Below are positions 10,222 through 21,701 of a DNA stretch of 64,000 bases, piece after piece; the stretch's first letter is position 1, and each line of letters starts with the position of its first letter. Below the pieces are notes generated by a model. It worked only from the letters and a program-made list of their open reading frames with translations, was not told the DNA's origin and made no database searches. This DNA comes from Quercus robur. Lineage: Eukaryota > Streptophyta > Magnoliopsida > Fagales > Fagaceae. Both the position numbers and the translations under genes were made by a program. The stretch lies in contig NC_065535.1 of the NCBI RefSeq assembly GCF_932294415.1, positions 12,680,282 to 12,744,281 of the forward strand, given 5' to 3'.

Positions 10222-13200
10222 TTAAACTGTGGGGTATGCGGGTTGCGTCTGGGCGACGGTCTCGAGCGACTGCTGGTTCGATATGAAAGGTTGAAATTGG
10301 ATGTCTTCGCCTGGTTGGTTGCCAGCACGGGGGTTACTAGAAACTTCCACATCAACCAACTTCACATGGGAATTAATTTGTTCCACCAGCTCCTTCATAC
10401 TTGTCGTCTCCTCTTCATCAATAAGCCCCAGAGGATTCTGCACGGCTGGAGAAGGGCTCGGGAAGGGGATCTAACTGGGATCCCTTAGAGGAGAGTCCTT
10501 AGGGACCCCCAAGGCTTGTAGGAAAGCCAACCAACCTTCCTCGAAAGCTAGTGTAATGACCCCGTCCCAACTGTGTAGATATTGTCCACTTTGGGGCCCA
10601 TACCCCTCATGGTTTTGTTCTTCCCCAGGTTGCGCTGGGGAAAAGGCCTCTACACATTGAAGGGATATCATTCTTTATAAACACATTCTCATGTGCTTCC
10701 CTAGGCGATGTGGGATTCCATGGAATGCAAGACCCTCCTTTTTGGGTCACTACAATCCACCCCCCTTACGAGCACACGCGTCCTCGCGTGTGGGACCCAC
10801 ACTTCCGGCTAGGGCATGGCTCTGATACCATAACTGTAATGACCCCGTCCCAACTGTGTAGATATTGTCCACTTTGGGGCCCATACCCCTCATGGTTTTG
10901 TTCTTCCCCAGGTTGCGCTGGGGAAAAGGCCTCTACACATTGAAGGGAGATCATTCCTTATAAACACATTCCCGTGTGCTTCCCTAGGCGATGTGGGATT
11001 CCATAGAATGCAAGACCCCCCTTTTTGGGTCACTACAATCCACCCCCCTTACGGGCACACGCGTCCTTGCGTGTGGGGCCCACACTTCCGGCTAGGGCAT
11101 AGCTCTGATACCATAACTGTAATGACCCCGTCCCAACTGTGTAGATATTGTCCACTTTGGGGCCCATACCCCTCATGGTTTTGTTCTTCCCCAGGTTGCG
11201 CTGGGGAAAAGGCCTCTACACATTGAAGGGATATCATTCTTTATAAACACATTCTCATGTGCTTCCCTAGGCGATGTGGGATTCCATGGAATGCAAGACC
11301 CTCCTTTTTGGGTCACTACAATCCACCCCCCTTACGAGCACACGCGTCCTCGCGTGTGGGACCCACACTTCCGGCTAGGGCATGGCTCTGATACCATAAC
11401 TGTAATGACCCCGTCCCAACTGTGTAGATATTGTAGTGACCCAAAAAGGAGGGTCTTGCATTCCATGGAATCCCACATCGCCTAGGGAAGCACATGAGAA
11501 TGTGTTTATAAAGAATGATATCCCTTCAATGTGTAGAGGCCTTTTCCCCAGCGCAACCTGGGGAAGAACAAAACCATGAGGGGTATGGGCCCCAAAGTGG
11601 ACAATATCTACACAGTTGGGACGGGGTCGTTATAGTTATGGTATCAGAGCCATGCCCTAGCCGGAAGTGTGGGTCCCACACGCGAGGACGCGTGTGCTCG
11701 TAAGAGGGGTGGATTGTAGTGACCCAAAAAGGAGGGTCTTGCATTCCATGGAATCCCACATCGCCTAGGGAAGCACATGAGAATGTGTTTATAAAGAATG
11801 ATATCCCTTCAATGTGTAGAGGCCTTTTCCCCAGCGCAACCTGGGGAAAAACAAAACCGTGAGGGGTATGGACCCTAAAGCGGACAATATCTACATAGTT
11901 GGGGCGGGGTCGTTACAGCTAGTTTCTGAGCTTCCTGGATGACAGGCTCTACAGAGTTTTCCGCATCAGCAAATCCTTTATTATACCATTTGTTTTCACA
12001 GGCCTCCAGAGTTGCCCTTAAGTCAGCCAACTCCTTGGCCCGTGCAATGTTCATACTCGCAGCCTCCGCTAGTTTTAGCTCGGTCTCCCCTAGCTTAACC
12101 TCCAGCTTCAAGGATCTCTTTTCAGCTGCCACTTTAGCCTTCTCGGACGCGGCGGCCTTTTTCTCTGCAGTTGTAGCAGCCTTGGTTTTATCTTTAGTGG
12201 TTACCTCGACCACGTCCTTAAGGGCCTTCTCCCGATCGACAACCTCAGCAAGCTTCTTTAGCCACCCATTGAGTACATGAGCCAATTGAGCAGCTTGATG
12301 AAGCAATAATGATAAGTACAAAAACAGAAAAAATGTGCGCAGAAGTTAGTGGTAAACCAAAAAATAAGAGATTACCGCAATAGTATGCCATTGCAACCTT
12401 CTTCCCATGGGCTTGTTTGTGCCATCCTCAAAGGCGTGCACGTCCTCGGGCAAAAGGAGGCCGTGTGCCAAACTTTGGGCAACACGACCCCCCCTCACCT
12501 TTATCCCACACCCGTACACTCGCGATCGTTGGAAGAGGCTTGCCGTCCAGTTGGAATGTAGGCTACCACTCTGGCGCAACTCGGGAGGTGGACGCCACGT
12601 TCGTCCCGGTCTGAGCCATTGGCTCCTGGACGACAATGCCTCTTGATGGCTGGGGAGGAGTCCTTGTGGGCGCGTCACCCAAGCCAATGGGGGTCTGCTT
12701 GGCAATACGTTGCCTCTTCCAAGATCGGCCGGAAGAAGGAAGGGGAAGAGGGAGAGTTTGACCACGGCCCTAAGATGGTTGCTGCTGTGCGGCTGGCTGG
12801 GTGCCGGGTACGAAACAACTAACGGTCATCGTCTTTCATGTCACCATGTCTTCACCTCGATCAGATTCGGTTTTAGAGGAGCTAATAAATTCAGCAGTTG
12901 CTTCCTCGGTGTCCTGAACAGGAGCTTTGGGTTCACCAAAAGCCTTGGGTTCAATAGGGGCCTCGGGTTGAACGGGGGCTTCAGGTTGAACGGGCTCATG
13001 TGCCTGTTCTCGGCGGTGTTGAGGCACACAATCGGCCTATTCGTCCTGTATCGGTGCAAGTTCATCAGAACAAGTGTATCGTGGACCAAGGTCGTGAGCC
13101 TCGCCTACTATCAATCTCAGAGGAAGGAAGTTCAAGTGTTGTACGTCAATATAGGATAGGAGAGGACTGTCAACTAACAAAGCTTGGCTGAAGGATTGCC

Positions 13201-14064
13201 AAGTAGAATACACGGGTTCTACACCGAGAATTAAATGGGACGCTCGGAGCTACCAGTCACAATGAATGAATATTTCGGACCTAAGTACAAAATTCAGGTC
13301 CCTTACGTGCACTACTCTAAGATCTTGGGTAAATACTCTTCTGTCTACGACAAAAAAATACAATGAGTTAGTATTCGTAAGTGAAACAATCATAAGCAAA
13401 AAGAAAAGCGAGTTGGCGATCGATACGAACCCACTTCGTGCCACGAGAGAGGGCAAGAGATTTCATCAGCAAATCAGTTGTCGCGCACCCGAACAAACTC
13501 CCCGGCAGAATTCCTATTAGAATCAGGTGAGCATGAAATTAGCCGTACCCACATATCTCTAACTTTTAAGTAATAGTTGGTTTTCTTATTCCCACACAGA
13601 CTATACATGAAGTTTATATCATGATGGTTTAATTGCAAACCGAATATCTTATTAAACCTACTGACATAACTAACTACCCGATAAAAGTTGGGGGGAAGTT
13701 GGTCAGGACACAACCCATAAAACCTAAGAGTATTGAGTAAAAGAGGGTCCACGAGAAATCTAACCCCACCCTCTAGGATTGCCATTAAAGGGAAAAAAGC
13801 AGTATTAGCCCCTCTGTGGAGAGCGATTTCGCTTTCGTGGCAGTACGCCACATCCACATCCTCAGGGATGTTGAACATTTGCCTAAAAGTGGCTAAGGAC
13901 ACCTTAGTGTTTAGAAGGTAAGCATAACCCATCTTAAACTCTAAAAACTGAAGGAAGAGACTAAAATAAAAGAAAGAGACAGAGAACTTACTTTGGGCTC
14001 TAGGAAAGAAAGGGATTTTGGACTGAGGAATAAGCACACAGATGAAGGCAAAGAGGAAACTCAA
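10222..14064 (-). pseudogene. Antisense extra ORF of element 1 (fossil)
   Basis: On the strand opposite to gag-pol. The N-terminal part (14064-13474) matches the plant 'putative gypsy-type transposon' domain seen in Tat antisense ORFs (FFPLMAILEGGVRFLVDPLL, then the LCPDQLPPNFYRVV block). The later part (12321-11918) is an Ala/Lys/Glu coiled coil, and the tail continues at 10551-10222. The TRIM array 10552-11917 lies inside it. Function in the family is unknown. Broken. Confidence 0.75.
10552..11917. mobile_element. TRIM array: five 203-base LTRs in two orientations inside one target duplication
   Basis: Minus-orientation LTRs lie at 10552-10754, 10835-11037 and 11118-11320, each followed by an 80-base spacer (10755-10834, 11038-11117, 11321-11400). 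A 31-base LTR piece follows at 11401-11431. Plus-orientation LTRs lie at 11432-11634 and 11715-11917, separated by an 80-base spacer (11635-11714). In plus sense the LTR starts TGTAGTGACCC and ends GTCGTTACA. The spacer begins GTTATGGTATCAGAGCC, a tRNA-Met-type primer site, and ends in a purine tract AAGAGGGGTGGA, so 80 bases is the entire internal part of a TRIM. The whole array is flanked by a perfect GCTAG duplication (10547-10551 and 11918-11922). The many short ORFs here are repeats of LTR sequence and are not genes. Confidence 0.92.
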
Positions 14065-14390
14065 TGGATGGAGGGTGAAAAAGTGAAAGGATGATTTGGG
14101 ATGAACTATTTATAGGAGCCAAGAAGGAGTGAGTGACGTTTAATTAGCAATAATGAGGCAATAAACCTTACAAATACCTATGGTAACTGACACGCCCGCC
14201 ACCTCGGTTCACGAACCATCAAGTAATGATGACAGCTAAACCAAACGGGCAGGTACAACACGCTTTTTGAGAGCGCATTAATGGGTTTCTAAATCGTCCA
14301 ATATCCACCCATAAAGCTTCTCGGATAGCTATTGTCTCTTGGATTCCTTGATTCATCCTCGAGAGCCGAGCACGAATCAAGAGGGGCTAA

Positions 14391-15066
14391 TGTATGGCAC
14401 TGTGATACCCAGACCCATTTAGGCCTTGGATTCTGATTCAACAGTGTGGCCAACGATGCCAACCCCTTTCTACCTAAGGCCCAAGCCTGAGCCCAAAATA
14501 GCTACAAGCCCAAGTCTTACGCTGCCTCAAAGTTCAATGAGTAAATAACCTCAATTAGCACACACCTAGCATCACCACGTGGGCCTTGCTCGGTGAACCA
14601 CTTCTCGGGTAAGAAGACAATTGCTCGGGGGAGTTGTCTTTCAGATGCCCGGTAGTGCCTTGGGAAGTATCGTTGCCGAGCATCTATACTGAAGTGGGAA
14701 CCAGTTCCAATGCCACTTCTACCACACCCCTTTCCCAACTAAACACCCACTTTGAGTTAACGACATTGGACCTCTTTTCCACTAACCACAAGAGTAATCA
14801 TAACTCCCCGCTAACTCTTGACTATAAATATGAAAATCAGAGGAAGAATTGGGGGTTGAACAAATGGGAGAAGAAACTGGGAAGAGGGTGAACTAGAAAA
14901 TACAAGAGAGAAAGCAGAAGTGATAAAGAGGGTGAGAGTGAGAAGCAAGTCTGTTGGGTCTTGGTGCTGAGAACAACCCAAAGTAGGAAATCCTTAGCCC
15001 ACCTTACAAGTATATTGTGAGCCCAAGTGAGGCCCAACCCCCATAGCCTCATTTTTGGCGCGCACA
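14391..15066 (+). repeat. 3' LTR of element 1
   Basis: Starts TGTATGGCAC and ends GGCGCGCACA. It follows a purine tract (AATCAAGAGGGGC) and is followed by the TTATG duplication. Confidence 0.92.
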
Positions 15067-15071
15067 TTATG

Positions 15072-15429
15072 AATTTTTTTTTTTAAGAGTTTCAATTTAT
15101 GGCATCCGCTTCTAATGATAACTGGAACCCACAAGTTATACATTACTTTTATATAAATTCATTACTTATGCCATACATATTATGCATTGATTACAATAAG
15201 TCAACTGGATTCCAGTTGGCTTACCCTGTAAAATTTATTATTTTCAAATAAAAAAATAAGTCAACTGGATTTCAGTTGGTTCGACTTGTAAAGTTTATTA
15301 TTAATATATATACACACACAAACAATAAACTGCATTTGCATTTATAATTTAAAGCCTTTAGGCACACAATAAACTACCTCTGCATTCATAAATTAAAGCA
15401 TTTAGGCAAATGGAAGAAATGGTAGGTTT
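15072..15429. other. AT-rich spacer with short duplications
   Basis: Contains a repeated AAGTCAACTGGATTTCAGTTGG-like block (near 15196 and 15257) and a repeated AATAAACTRCMTYTGCATT block (near 15325 and 15366). No gene seen. Confidence 0.5.
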
Positions 15430-16240
15430 CCATTTATTTTATTTTATTTTTTTGAGAATGAAAACTTGGAATTTAATTAATCAAAGAGGCTAAATCAGCC
15501 TAAACAACATGTAGAATGTCTAGTGGTACGTCTTCCATCTAAAAAGTTAAATTGGGCGAATTAATTGCCTGTCTAACCAACGCATGGGCTACATTATTTT
15601 CTTGATGGCGAACACATACAAAACTAATGCGAAAGAGAGAAACTAGAAGTTTTACATCTTGAATTAAATGCCCATGTAGAGCTATGAAAACTTGGAATTT
15701 AATTAATCAAAGAGGCTAAATCAGCCTAAACAACATGTAGAATGTCTAGTGGTACGTCTTCCATCCAAAAAGTTAAATTGGGTGAATTAATTGCCTGTCT
15801 AACCAACACATGGGCTACATTATTTTCTTGATGGCGAACACATACAAAACTAACGCGAGAGAAGAGAGAAACTAGAAGTTTTACCTCTTGAATTAAATGC
15901 CCATGTAAAGCTAAAGAAGGTTCATGACTTGTAAGGTCCTTGAAGATAATGTTCGAGTCCCCCTAAAAAATAGCTTGAATGATGCTTATCTCCAAAGCAA
16001 ATTCTATAACTATTCTAATTGCCAAAGCTTCAACTTGAGCAACCGTAGCTGGGAGGGTGATTTGTTGCAATAGAAAGGCCATGACAGCTCCCTTTGAGTT
16101 GCATATCACTACTCCAATTCCAGCTGTATCCTGCTTTGAAAAAATTGATCCGTCATAGTTCACCTTGAATCCATCTAGGTCTAGAGGTTTCCACCTACTT
16201 TGTTGTATGTATTGGGTAAATGAAGGGTTTCAAAATTTGA
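15430..16240 (-). pseudogene. RNase H (RVT_3 type) relic of a plant LINE
   Basis: Read on the minus strand, 16235-15961 encodes the RNase H start (VNYDGSIFSKQDTAGIGVV, then QVEALAIRIVIEFAL), with the Asp of the first strand and the Glu of the helix present. A stop follows at about 15961, after which the same frame resumes with DSNIIFKDL and a tail ending MEDVPLDILHVV. An A-rich tail (TTTATTTTATTTTATTTTTTT on the plus strand, 15432-15453) closes the minus-strand 3' end. The last 226 bases are present twice. This is the C-terminal RNase H of a non-LTR element, 5'-truncated and no longer coding. Confidence 0.72.
15460..15914. repeat. 226-base tandem duplication in the RNase H relic
   Basis: Copy 1 is 15460-15685 and copy 2 is 15686-15914. 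The copies differ at a handful of positions plus one 3-base gap, so the duplication is fairly recent. It covers the coding tail and the short 3' untranslated part but not the A-rich tail. Confidence 0.85.
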
Positions 16241-16337
16241 AACTTGAAAGCTCCTATTAAATTACTTTAGCTAGGCTTGTGCATGTTATTAGTCATTACA
16301 CAACTGATATAAAATGCAACCTCCAACTCTTATACAT

Positions 16338-16556
16338 GTTTGTTTGGGATGCATTTATAAGTCAACTTATTTATTTATTTATTTTTTTTACTATTTGTGG
16401 GCCTCATGTGAGACGCTTACTTATTTTATTTAATTTTACTTTTTTTTTTACTATTCGTCAGTCCCACATAAGTCACTTACTTATTTTATTTAATTTTTAC
16501 ATTTTATCTATGGTACTTTCAACAAAATGACTTATAAGCTGTTTTCAAATAAACAC
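16338..16556. mobile_element. Small MITE with imperfect terminal inverted repeats
   Basis: The left end GTTTGTTTGGGATGC..TTATAAGTCA pairs with the reverse complement of the right end (GTTTATTTGAAAACAG..TTATAAGTCA). The interior is AT-rich with two ACTTATTTTATTTAATTTT blocks. It has no coding capacity and the target duplication is unclear. Confidence 0.6.
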
Positions 16557-17673
16557 TAAATATGGAAATTAAATTTTAGCTAGCCATTAACTCCTTTGTA
16601 AATATGAAAATTAAATTTTAGCTACGCATTAACTACTACAATATAATAGGGTATAATTTATTAATTTTGCCGCATTTTTTCAACCAATCCCATTTCCATA
16701 TAGCTAAGATGGGACCATTGTATTTCAAGTTCCAACATAACTACTAAACTATATGAGTTTCAGTTCTTTCTACATTTACAAATTTTATTAAAATTTTGAT
16801 TTTGATGTGGTTGATAGTGAGTGATAGCCTATAATTTTCATATGAAATTCATAATTTTTTCTCCATCACTCATAATCGATGACATAAGAATTGTGGCACC
16901 AAATTTGTGTTCACATACTCTCCGTAAGTGTATTTTTTATGTGAAATTTTCATATACGTCTAACTCTCCCTCACTAACATATGGGTTCCACTGGTGTTTT
17001 ACCCACAAGTGAGAGAGATGCTTTACTCGAGCTTAAGAGATGCCTTATCTTGTTTTTACCCTTGAATTATTATTTATTTCTTAAAAGAAAACCTAGTTTA
17101 GAGCAATTTCATCAGTCATTGCAAAATACAAAAAGTACAAAAAAATTACATAACATAGCACAAAAAACACTTGCATCAAACCACGTAAAACTTTGTAAAT
17201 ATCTAAACTTGCTACAGTAACCGTGCATACTGTAGCTTTGCATCTTATTATTTTATTAATTTTCCAATTTGGCTCATTTTTTTTTCTTTCTCTTTCTCTC
17301 TCTCTCTTCTCCCTTTGAAACGAACTCAACTTCTTTTCTTCTCCCTCATCTTCTTTTTCCTATGTTATAGAGCAACACACCCACAAGGACAATCCAACAT
17401 AGAGACACACAAACACACCCACACAGACAAACCAATAGATAGCTTATGGATTGGTGGTGCAGGCGGAGATGCCGTTTGTGGGTCAACGGAAGTGGATCGG
17501 TGGTGGAGATCAGCATTTCTAGGTCAATTGGATCGGTGGATCGGTGCTTATGGAAGAGATCACTGCTTGTGGAGGAGATTGGTCATTGTGATAAAGAAGG
17601 AAATCTGACTGTGAGAGCGTGAGAAACAGAGAAAGCGTGAGAGACAGAATCCAGTTTGAGATTGAGAGATTAA
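16557..17673. other. AT-rich spacer with CT-rich tract
   Basis: Holds a short tandem duplication (GAAATTAAATTTTAGCTA, near 16565 and 16608) and a CT-rich tract at about 17280-17312. An open frame at 17315-17608 has no ATG at its start and no recognisable domain, so I do not call it a gene. Confidence 0.45.
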
Positions 17674-18153
17674 TGGCCTGTTTGAAAGTTTAAAAAAGGA
17701 AGGGGAGCAGAGTAGAGGGAGGGAGAGTAATTCAATTACTTTGTTTGAAAATTTTTTAAGGAAGGAGGGGAAGGAGTTTAGAGGGGTTTGGAGGGGTTTC
17801 AACCACCTCTAACCCCTCATTTTTAATTCCTCCAAATTGGAGAGATTTGAAGGGAGAGTAGAGTAGATAAATTATTGACTAGATAAATTTCTCAATTTAC
17901 CATTTCTAAATTAATAATAAACCAATATTGCAAGTCCATTTTCAAATAGGAGTAAATTTGTCTATTTTAATCATTTCCTCTCCTCTCCATCCTAATTTTT
18001 AAAACATCCAAATAAGGGGAAGGGCTAATTACTCTATTCCCTCTTACTAATTTTAAAAACATCAAAACAAGGTGAAGGGGAACCATTCTCCTCTACTCTC
18101 CTCCCCACTACTCTCTTCTACTCTCCTCATTTTCTAAACTTTCAAACAGGCCA
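17674..18153. mobile_element. Tourist-like (PIF/Harbinger type) MITE
   Basis: 480 bases with near-perfect terminal inverted repeats TGGCCTGTTTGAAAGTTTA. The duplication TAA flanks both sides (17671-17673 and 18154-18156), the target preference of PIF/Harbinger elements. The interior is GA-rich on the left and CT-rich on the right, so the ends pair well beyond the repeats. No transposase. Confidence 0.85.
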
Positions 18154-18156
18154 TAA

Positions 18157-18864
18157 AGAGAAAGAGAGAAAGTGAGAGTGTGAGAGGCAAAATATAAGTT
18201 TGAGAGATAAAAGAGATTGAGAGAAAAATATAAAAGATAGAGAGATAATGACAAAAAATAAAAAGATAAAATTAAAAAAAAAAATGAATTAAATAATTAT
18301 TTAAATAAAATTGGGTGTATAATAGAGTGGATGTTTTATAAAAATAATTATGTAAAAAAAAAAAAGATTTTTATTATAAAATAGAAGGAAAATTTTGGAC
18401 CTATCGGTGCGGATGGTCTTTAGATCGGGCTGGCCCTGGTCCCCCTCCCCCCTTCCCCCCCCTTTTTTTTTCAGTACTTGTATGTTTTTATTTAGTACCA
18501 CGAAATTCTTAAAAAATAAAAATAATATAATAAAACTAATAAAAGGATGAAAAAAAAAAAGTTAATGTCAATACTCAAAAGCCAATAGATTCTAAGGACG
18601 ATAACCAATTTAAACGTGTACCGTTAGATTGTTTTGCAAGTCCACATCATCCACTTATTATTCACATCAAACGGCTCCAAATCCAAGGCAAACAATCACC
18701 TTAATTACATCTACACTTTTTCTCTCACATAATTGACGCACTCAACGTACTAGTCCTCATAAATCTAATCTCTCTCACTTTCTTCGCTCCTTCTTCTTCT
18801 CCACAATCGTACCGGGTCTATCTCGGTCGTATCGGACTACCCAAAAAAAAAACCCCGAAACACC
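18157..18864. other. Upstream region of the CIP8-like gene
   Basis: GA-rich, then AT-rich DNA with a C/T homopolymer block near 18440-18470. The last 120 bases are pyrimidine-rich (CTTCGCTCCTTCTTCTTCTCC), like many plant 5' leaders. No clear TATA box. An ACGTGT core at about 18614 is a possible but unproven cis-element. Confidence 0.45.
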
Positions 18865-19950
18865 ATGGCCGAAACACAGCCTGAGTCCCAGACTTCGACT
18901 GAGTCTGTGACCGACACTGAAGCCTCACAGTACTGGTGCTACAGCTGCGAAAAACGCGTCACCGTCGAAACCCTAAATAACGTGCCAATTTGCAACGAGT
19001 GCAAGGACGGTTTCGTCGAATCGCTTCCTGCCACGTTGCCCTCTCCATCGACTCCGCCTTCTGGAGAGTCCGATCAGGTCGATGATCCAACCTTCGGCTC
19101 TCAATTCCTTCAGGTTCTCCGCTTGATGGCGCAGGCCGCGCGTGACGAGGACGCGCCTCCGCCTCCTCCTCGCGACCATTCGCCTGACGACGATTTCCTC
19201 AGGATTGAGCTTGATGGATGGTATAACGATGAAGAGGATGAAGATCCGAACAGCACCGAGTTTCAGAACCACGAGGAAGAGGAAGAGGAAGGAAATGAAG
19301 ATGAAGATGAGGACGAAGATCGCTCATCTGATAACGAGGACCAAGAGAATCGAGATCGGCAAGAGAGAGAGGAAGATGATGAAATACAACGGCAAAGGCG
19401 GCGTGATCTGCTTCGGCTTCGGATCCAGGACGTTATGCCTCGGGCACGGAGCGGCCGTAACCGGATCTTGGATTGGGCCGAGATTCTCATGGGCCTGGAG
19501 GACACCTCTATCGAATTCCGCCTCGAAGTCCCTGATTCGGACCGGTACGTCGGCAATCCTGAAGATTACGTCGACGCCGAGGGCTACGAGGCGTTACTGC
19601 AAGCCTTAGCGGAGAACGATATCGGCGCAAGAAGAGGCGCGCCGCCTGCTTCAAAATCGGCCGTCTCGGCTTTACCGACGGTGGTGATTGCGTCGGAGAT
19701 GGAGGCTTCAGTCTGCGCTATATGTAAGGACATGGTCAATATTGGCGAAACCGCCACTAAATTGCCGTGTGGTCATGATTACCACGGCGATTGCATCGTG
19801 CCTTGGCTCGGCTCCCGGAATTCTTGCCCGGTTTGTAGGTTTGAGCTTCCTACGGATGATCCCGAATACGAAGAGGAGAGGAAGAAGACGGCGAAGGCAA
19901 GTGCCGGTGGAGCTTCCGGTTCTGGCCGAAATAATTCCGTTTTGGATTGA
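18865..19950 (+). CDS. CIP8: RING-H2 E3 ubiquitin ligase, CIP8-like
   Basis: Intact single-exon ORF of 361 residues. An N-terminal zinc ribbon has cysteines 25, 28, 43 and 46 (YWCYSCEKRVTVET..ICNEC). A long acidic Asp/Glu stretch follows (about residues 115-175), then the conserved block GRNRILDWAEILMGLED and GYEALLQALAEND. A RING-H2 finger occupies 284-324 with C284, C287, C302, H304, H307, C310, C321 and C324 (CAICKDM.., then LPCGHDYHGDCIVPWLG). The tail is Gly/Ser-rich. Arabidopsis CIP8 (COP1-interacting protein 8) has this same order, the same ILDWAEILMG block and similar length, and it is a ubiquitin ligase that promotes HY5 turnover with COP1. Ligase activity and the COP1 link are inferred from family. 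All eight zinc ligands are present. Confidence 0.88.
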   Translation: MAETQPESQTSTESVTDTEASQYWCYSCEKRVTVETLNNVPICNECKDGFVESLPATLPSPSTPPSGESDQVDDPTFGSQFLQVLRLMAQAARDEDAPPPPPRDHSPDDDFLRIELDGWYNDEEDEDPNSTEFQNHEEEEEEGNEDEDEDEDRSSDNEDQENRDRQEREEDDEIQRQRRRDLLRLRIQDVMPRARSGRNRILDWAEILMGLEDTSIEFRLEVPDSDRYVGNPEDYVDAEGYEALLQALAENDIGARRGAPPASKSAVSALPTVVIASEMEASVCAICKDMVNIGETATKLPCGHDYHGDCIVPWLGSRNSCPVCRFELPTDDPEYEEERKKTAKASAGGASGSGRNNSVLD

Positions 19951-21701
19951 TTATCAAATCGAATCGGTATGCTTTTTTTTTTTTCTTTTTTCTTTTTTTA
20001 ATGTGCATTTTAAAGTTGCTTATGAACTTTTGGATGTTTGTTTGGTAGTGGGATTAGATTTGAAATATGTTTCCATTTTCTTCTGAATGTAAATAATATT
20101 TACTCAGTTTGGTCTTGTTTATTTTTCAATGTCATACCCTCTGAGAATATTAGCACTTTGCTTAGTTTATTTGTTGAATACTAGTGGAAATAGTCTTTAA
20201 ACTTTGGCATTCGCTCGGTCTCAATGTAAACCAATGAATTTTTGAACTGTTTTTTGTTTCATTCACACATGGGTACCATCTGTAAAAGGCAAAAAGAGTT
20301 GGGTGAGTGGAGAGAAACTTTTAAACAAATACCAGTGTATATTCTCTATTAGCATGGTTTCTTGGATTTGTCGTTAGTTACTTAGTTTTGGATGATGGCA
20401 ATTCCCTTTTGAGATTTTTGCCTGCCCCAACTATCAGTCATGTTTAGTATAGCTTTTTCCTATTCTTTTTCTTAACTTTTTCATGTTTAGGCCAAAGCAG
20501 ATTTGCTTGCGTTTTCGTATCTTGAAGTGGCCTCTGATTAGATTCCAGCCTTTGCATAATTATATTTGGGACCCTAAAACCTTTGAGCCATATGCCTTTA
20601 CCAGTGTGATCTCGTGCTTTTGGTTGTCTCTTAGTTATCATTTGATAATATGCAAGTTTCTGTAACCACTCTCTCAATACCAGGAAAGAAAAATGAGCGT
20701 TTTTGAATGTGTGTTCTTGTGTAAGAAATCCGAAAAGGGAAAAAATAAATATGAGTGTATATATTATAAACTTGCATGGCTGCTCTTGGGTTAAACCTCA
20801 CAGACAAAAGTTGTTTTAACTGTCAGTAGTAGCAACACAGGCACAAACTAGATTATACGTATAAGCAGTGTTCTTGCAAAAGCCTGCAAATAAATCTGGA
20901 CCAAATTGGCTATTGCATTGTTGGTCAATTGTCTGCACTGTGTTCAATAACTGGAAATAGTTGCAGCAATATTTTGTTTTATAGTCTTTCATGAACATGT
21001 CTTATCCAATTTATGGTAAGCAGGTGGGTGCATTTGTAATCATACATTTGTATGGCAAGGCCCTAGCTTCCTAAGATGCGATTACTGATAAGGGATGTCT
21101 GTTAAACGGTGTTTACGTCTATCTTGAAATTGTTTGAAATCAGATAGCAATACATACATTAGTTTTCTTCTCTTTTTGGTTTTAAAAAATAGAACTATAT
21201 GTATACACAAAGAGTGAGGATGTATGTAGCAAGCATTTTAACCTTATTACTATATTTTGGTTTAGGAGCTATTTTTAGAAACATTTTATTGGGGGAATAA
21301 TAAAACAATAAATATTGTTGATAGCTTTTTATATTTTCCATGAAAGTGGTGTCAAAACTTTCCTATTATGGTTTATGGTTTATTAACAATTGCCCTAAGG
21401 GCATCCATTAACATGACCCATTTTGTTATTATTTTTACCTATTTTGTTTGGCTTGACTATCAGTATCCTGGTAAATTGTGACCTGAACCTTCAGCCTTCA
21501 CCTTTATGAATTAAGGTGATAGTTAAAACTTCTACAATAACTTTACACAGCCCCCTTTCCCATCCCATGACCATCTTGTTCACCTGTTGTGATTGGCTCC
21601 CCACAATCTGTTGCTGTCTCTGATAGTTTGGAAAGCCTTTCCAGATTCAGCCGATACTAAATTAGTATTATTGTACCTTTGTGTTTTGATTATTAAAAAA
21701 A
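19951..21701. other. 3' flank of the CIP8-like gene, non-coding
   Basis: T-rich 3' untranslated and intergenic DNA. No second gene is supported; short open frames lack domains and composition. Confidence 0.5.

Larger units (their letters stand above)
3131..15066 (+). mobile_element. Element 1: Ty3/gypsy, Tat lineage, complete outline but decayed
   Basis: Bounded by LTRs of 665 and 676 bases and a perfect 5-base duplication TTATG (3126-3130 and 15067-15071). Parts in order: 5' LTR, primer binding site, gag, protease, reverse transcriptase, RNase H, a second RNase H, integrase, a 72-base tandem array, an antisense ORF on the other strand, a purine-rich tract (about 14378-14388) and the 3' LTR. 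The second RNase H and the antisense ORF place it in the Tat lineage. The two LTRs differ at several dozen positions by eye, so it is older than element 3. The coding part is broken many times (well over ten breaks), and a TRIM array has landed in its antisense ORF. It is a fossil. Confidence 0.92.

Noticed and set aside
10471-11759. Several repeated 60-80 residue open frames on both strands
   Set aside because: They are translations of the TRIM LTR copies, identical because the DNA is repeated, and have no coding signature.
17315-17608. 97-residue open frame with a hydrophobic start
   Set aside because: Begins at TTG, not ATG, has no known domain, and lies in low-complexity DNA beside a MITE.
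19263-19556. Ser/Arg-rich minus-strand frame opposite the CIP8-like gene
   Set aside because: Shadow of the acidic Asp/Glu codons of the real gene.
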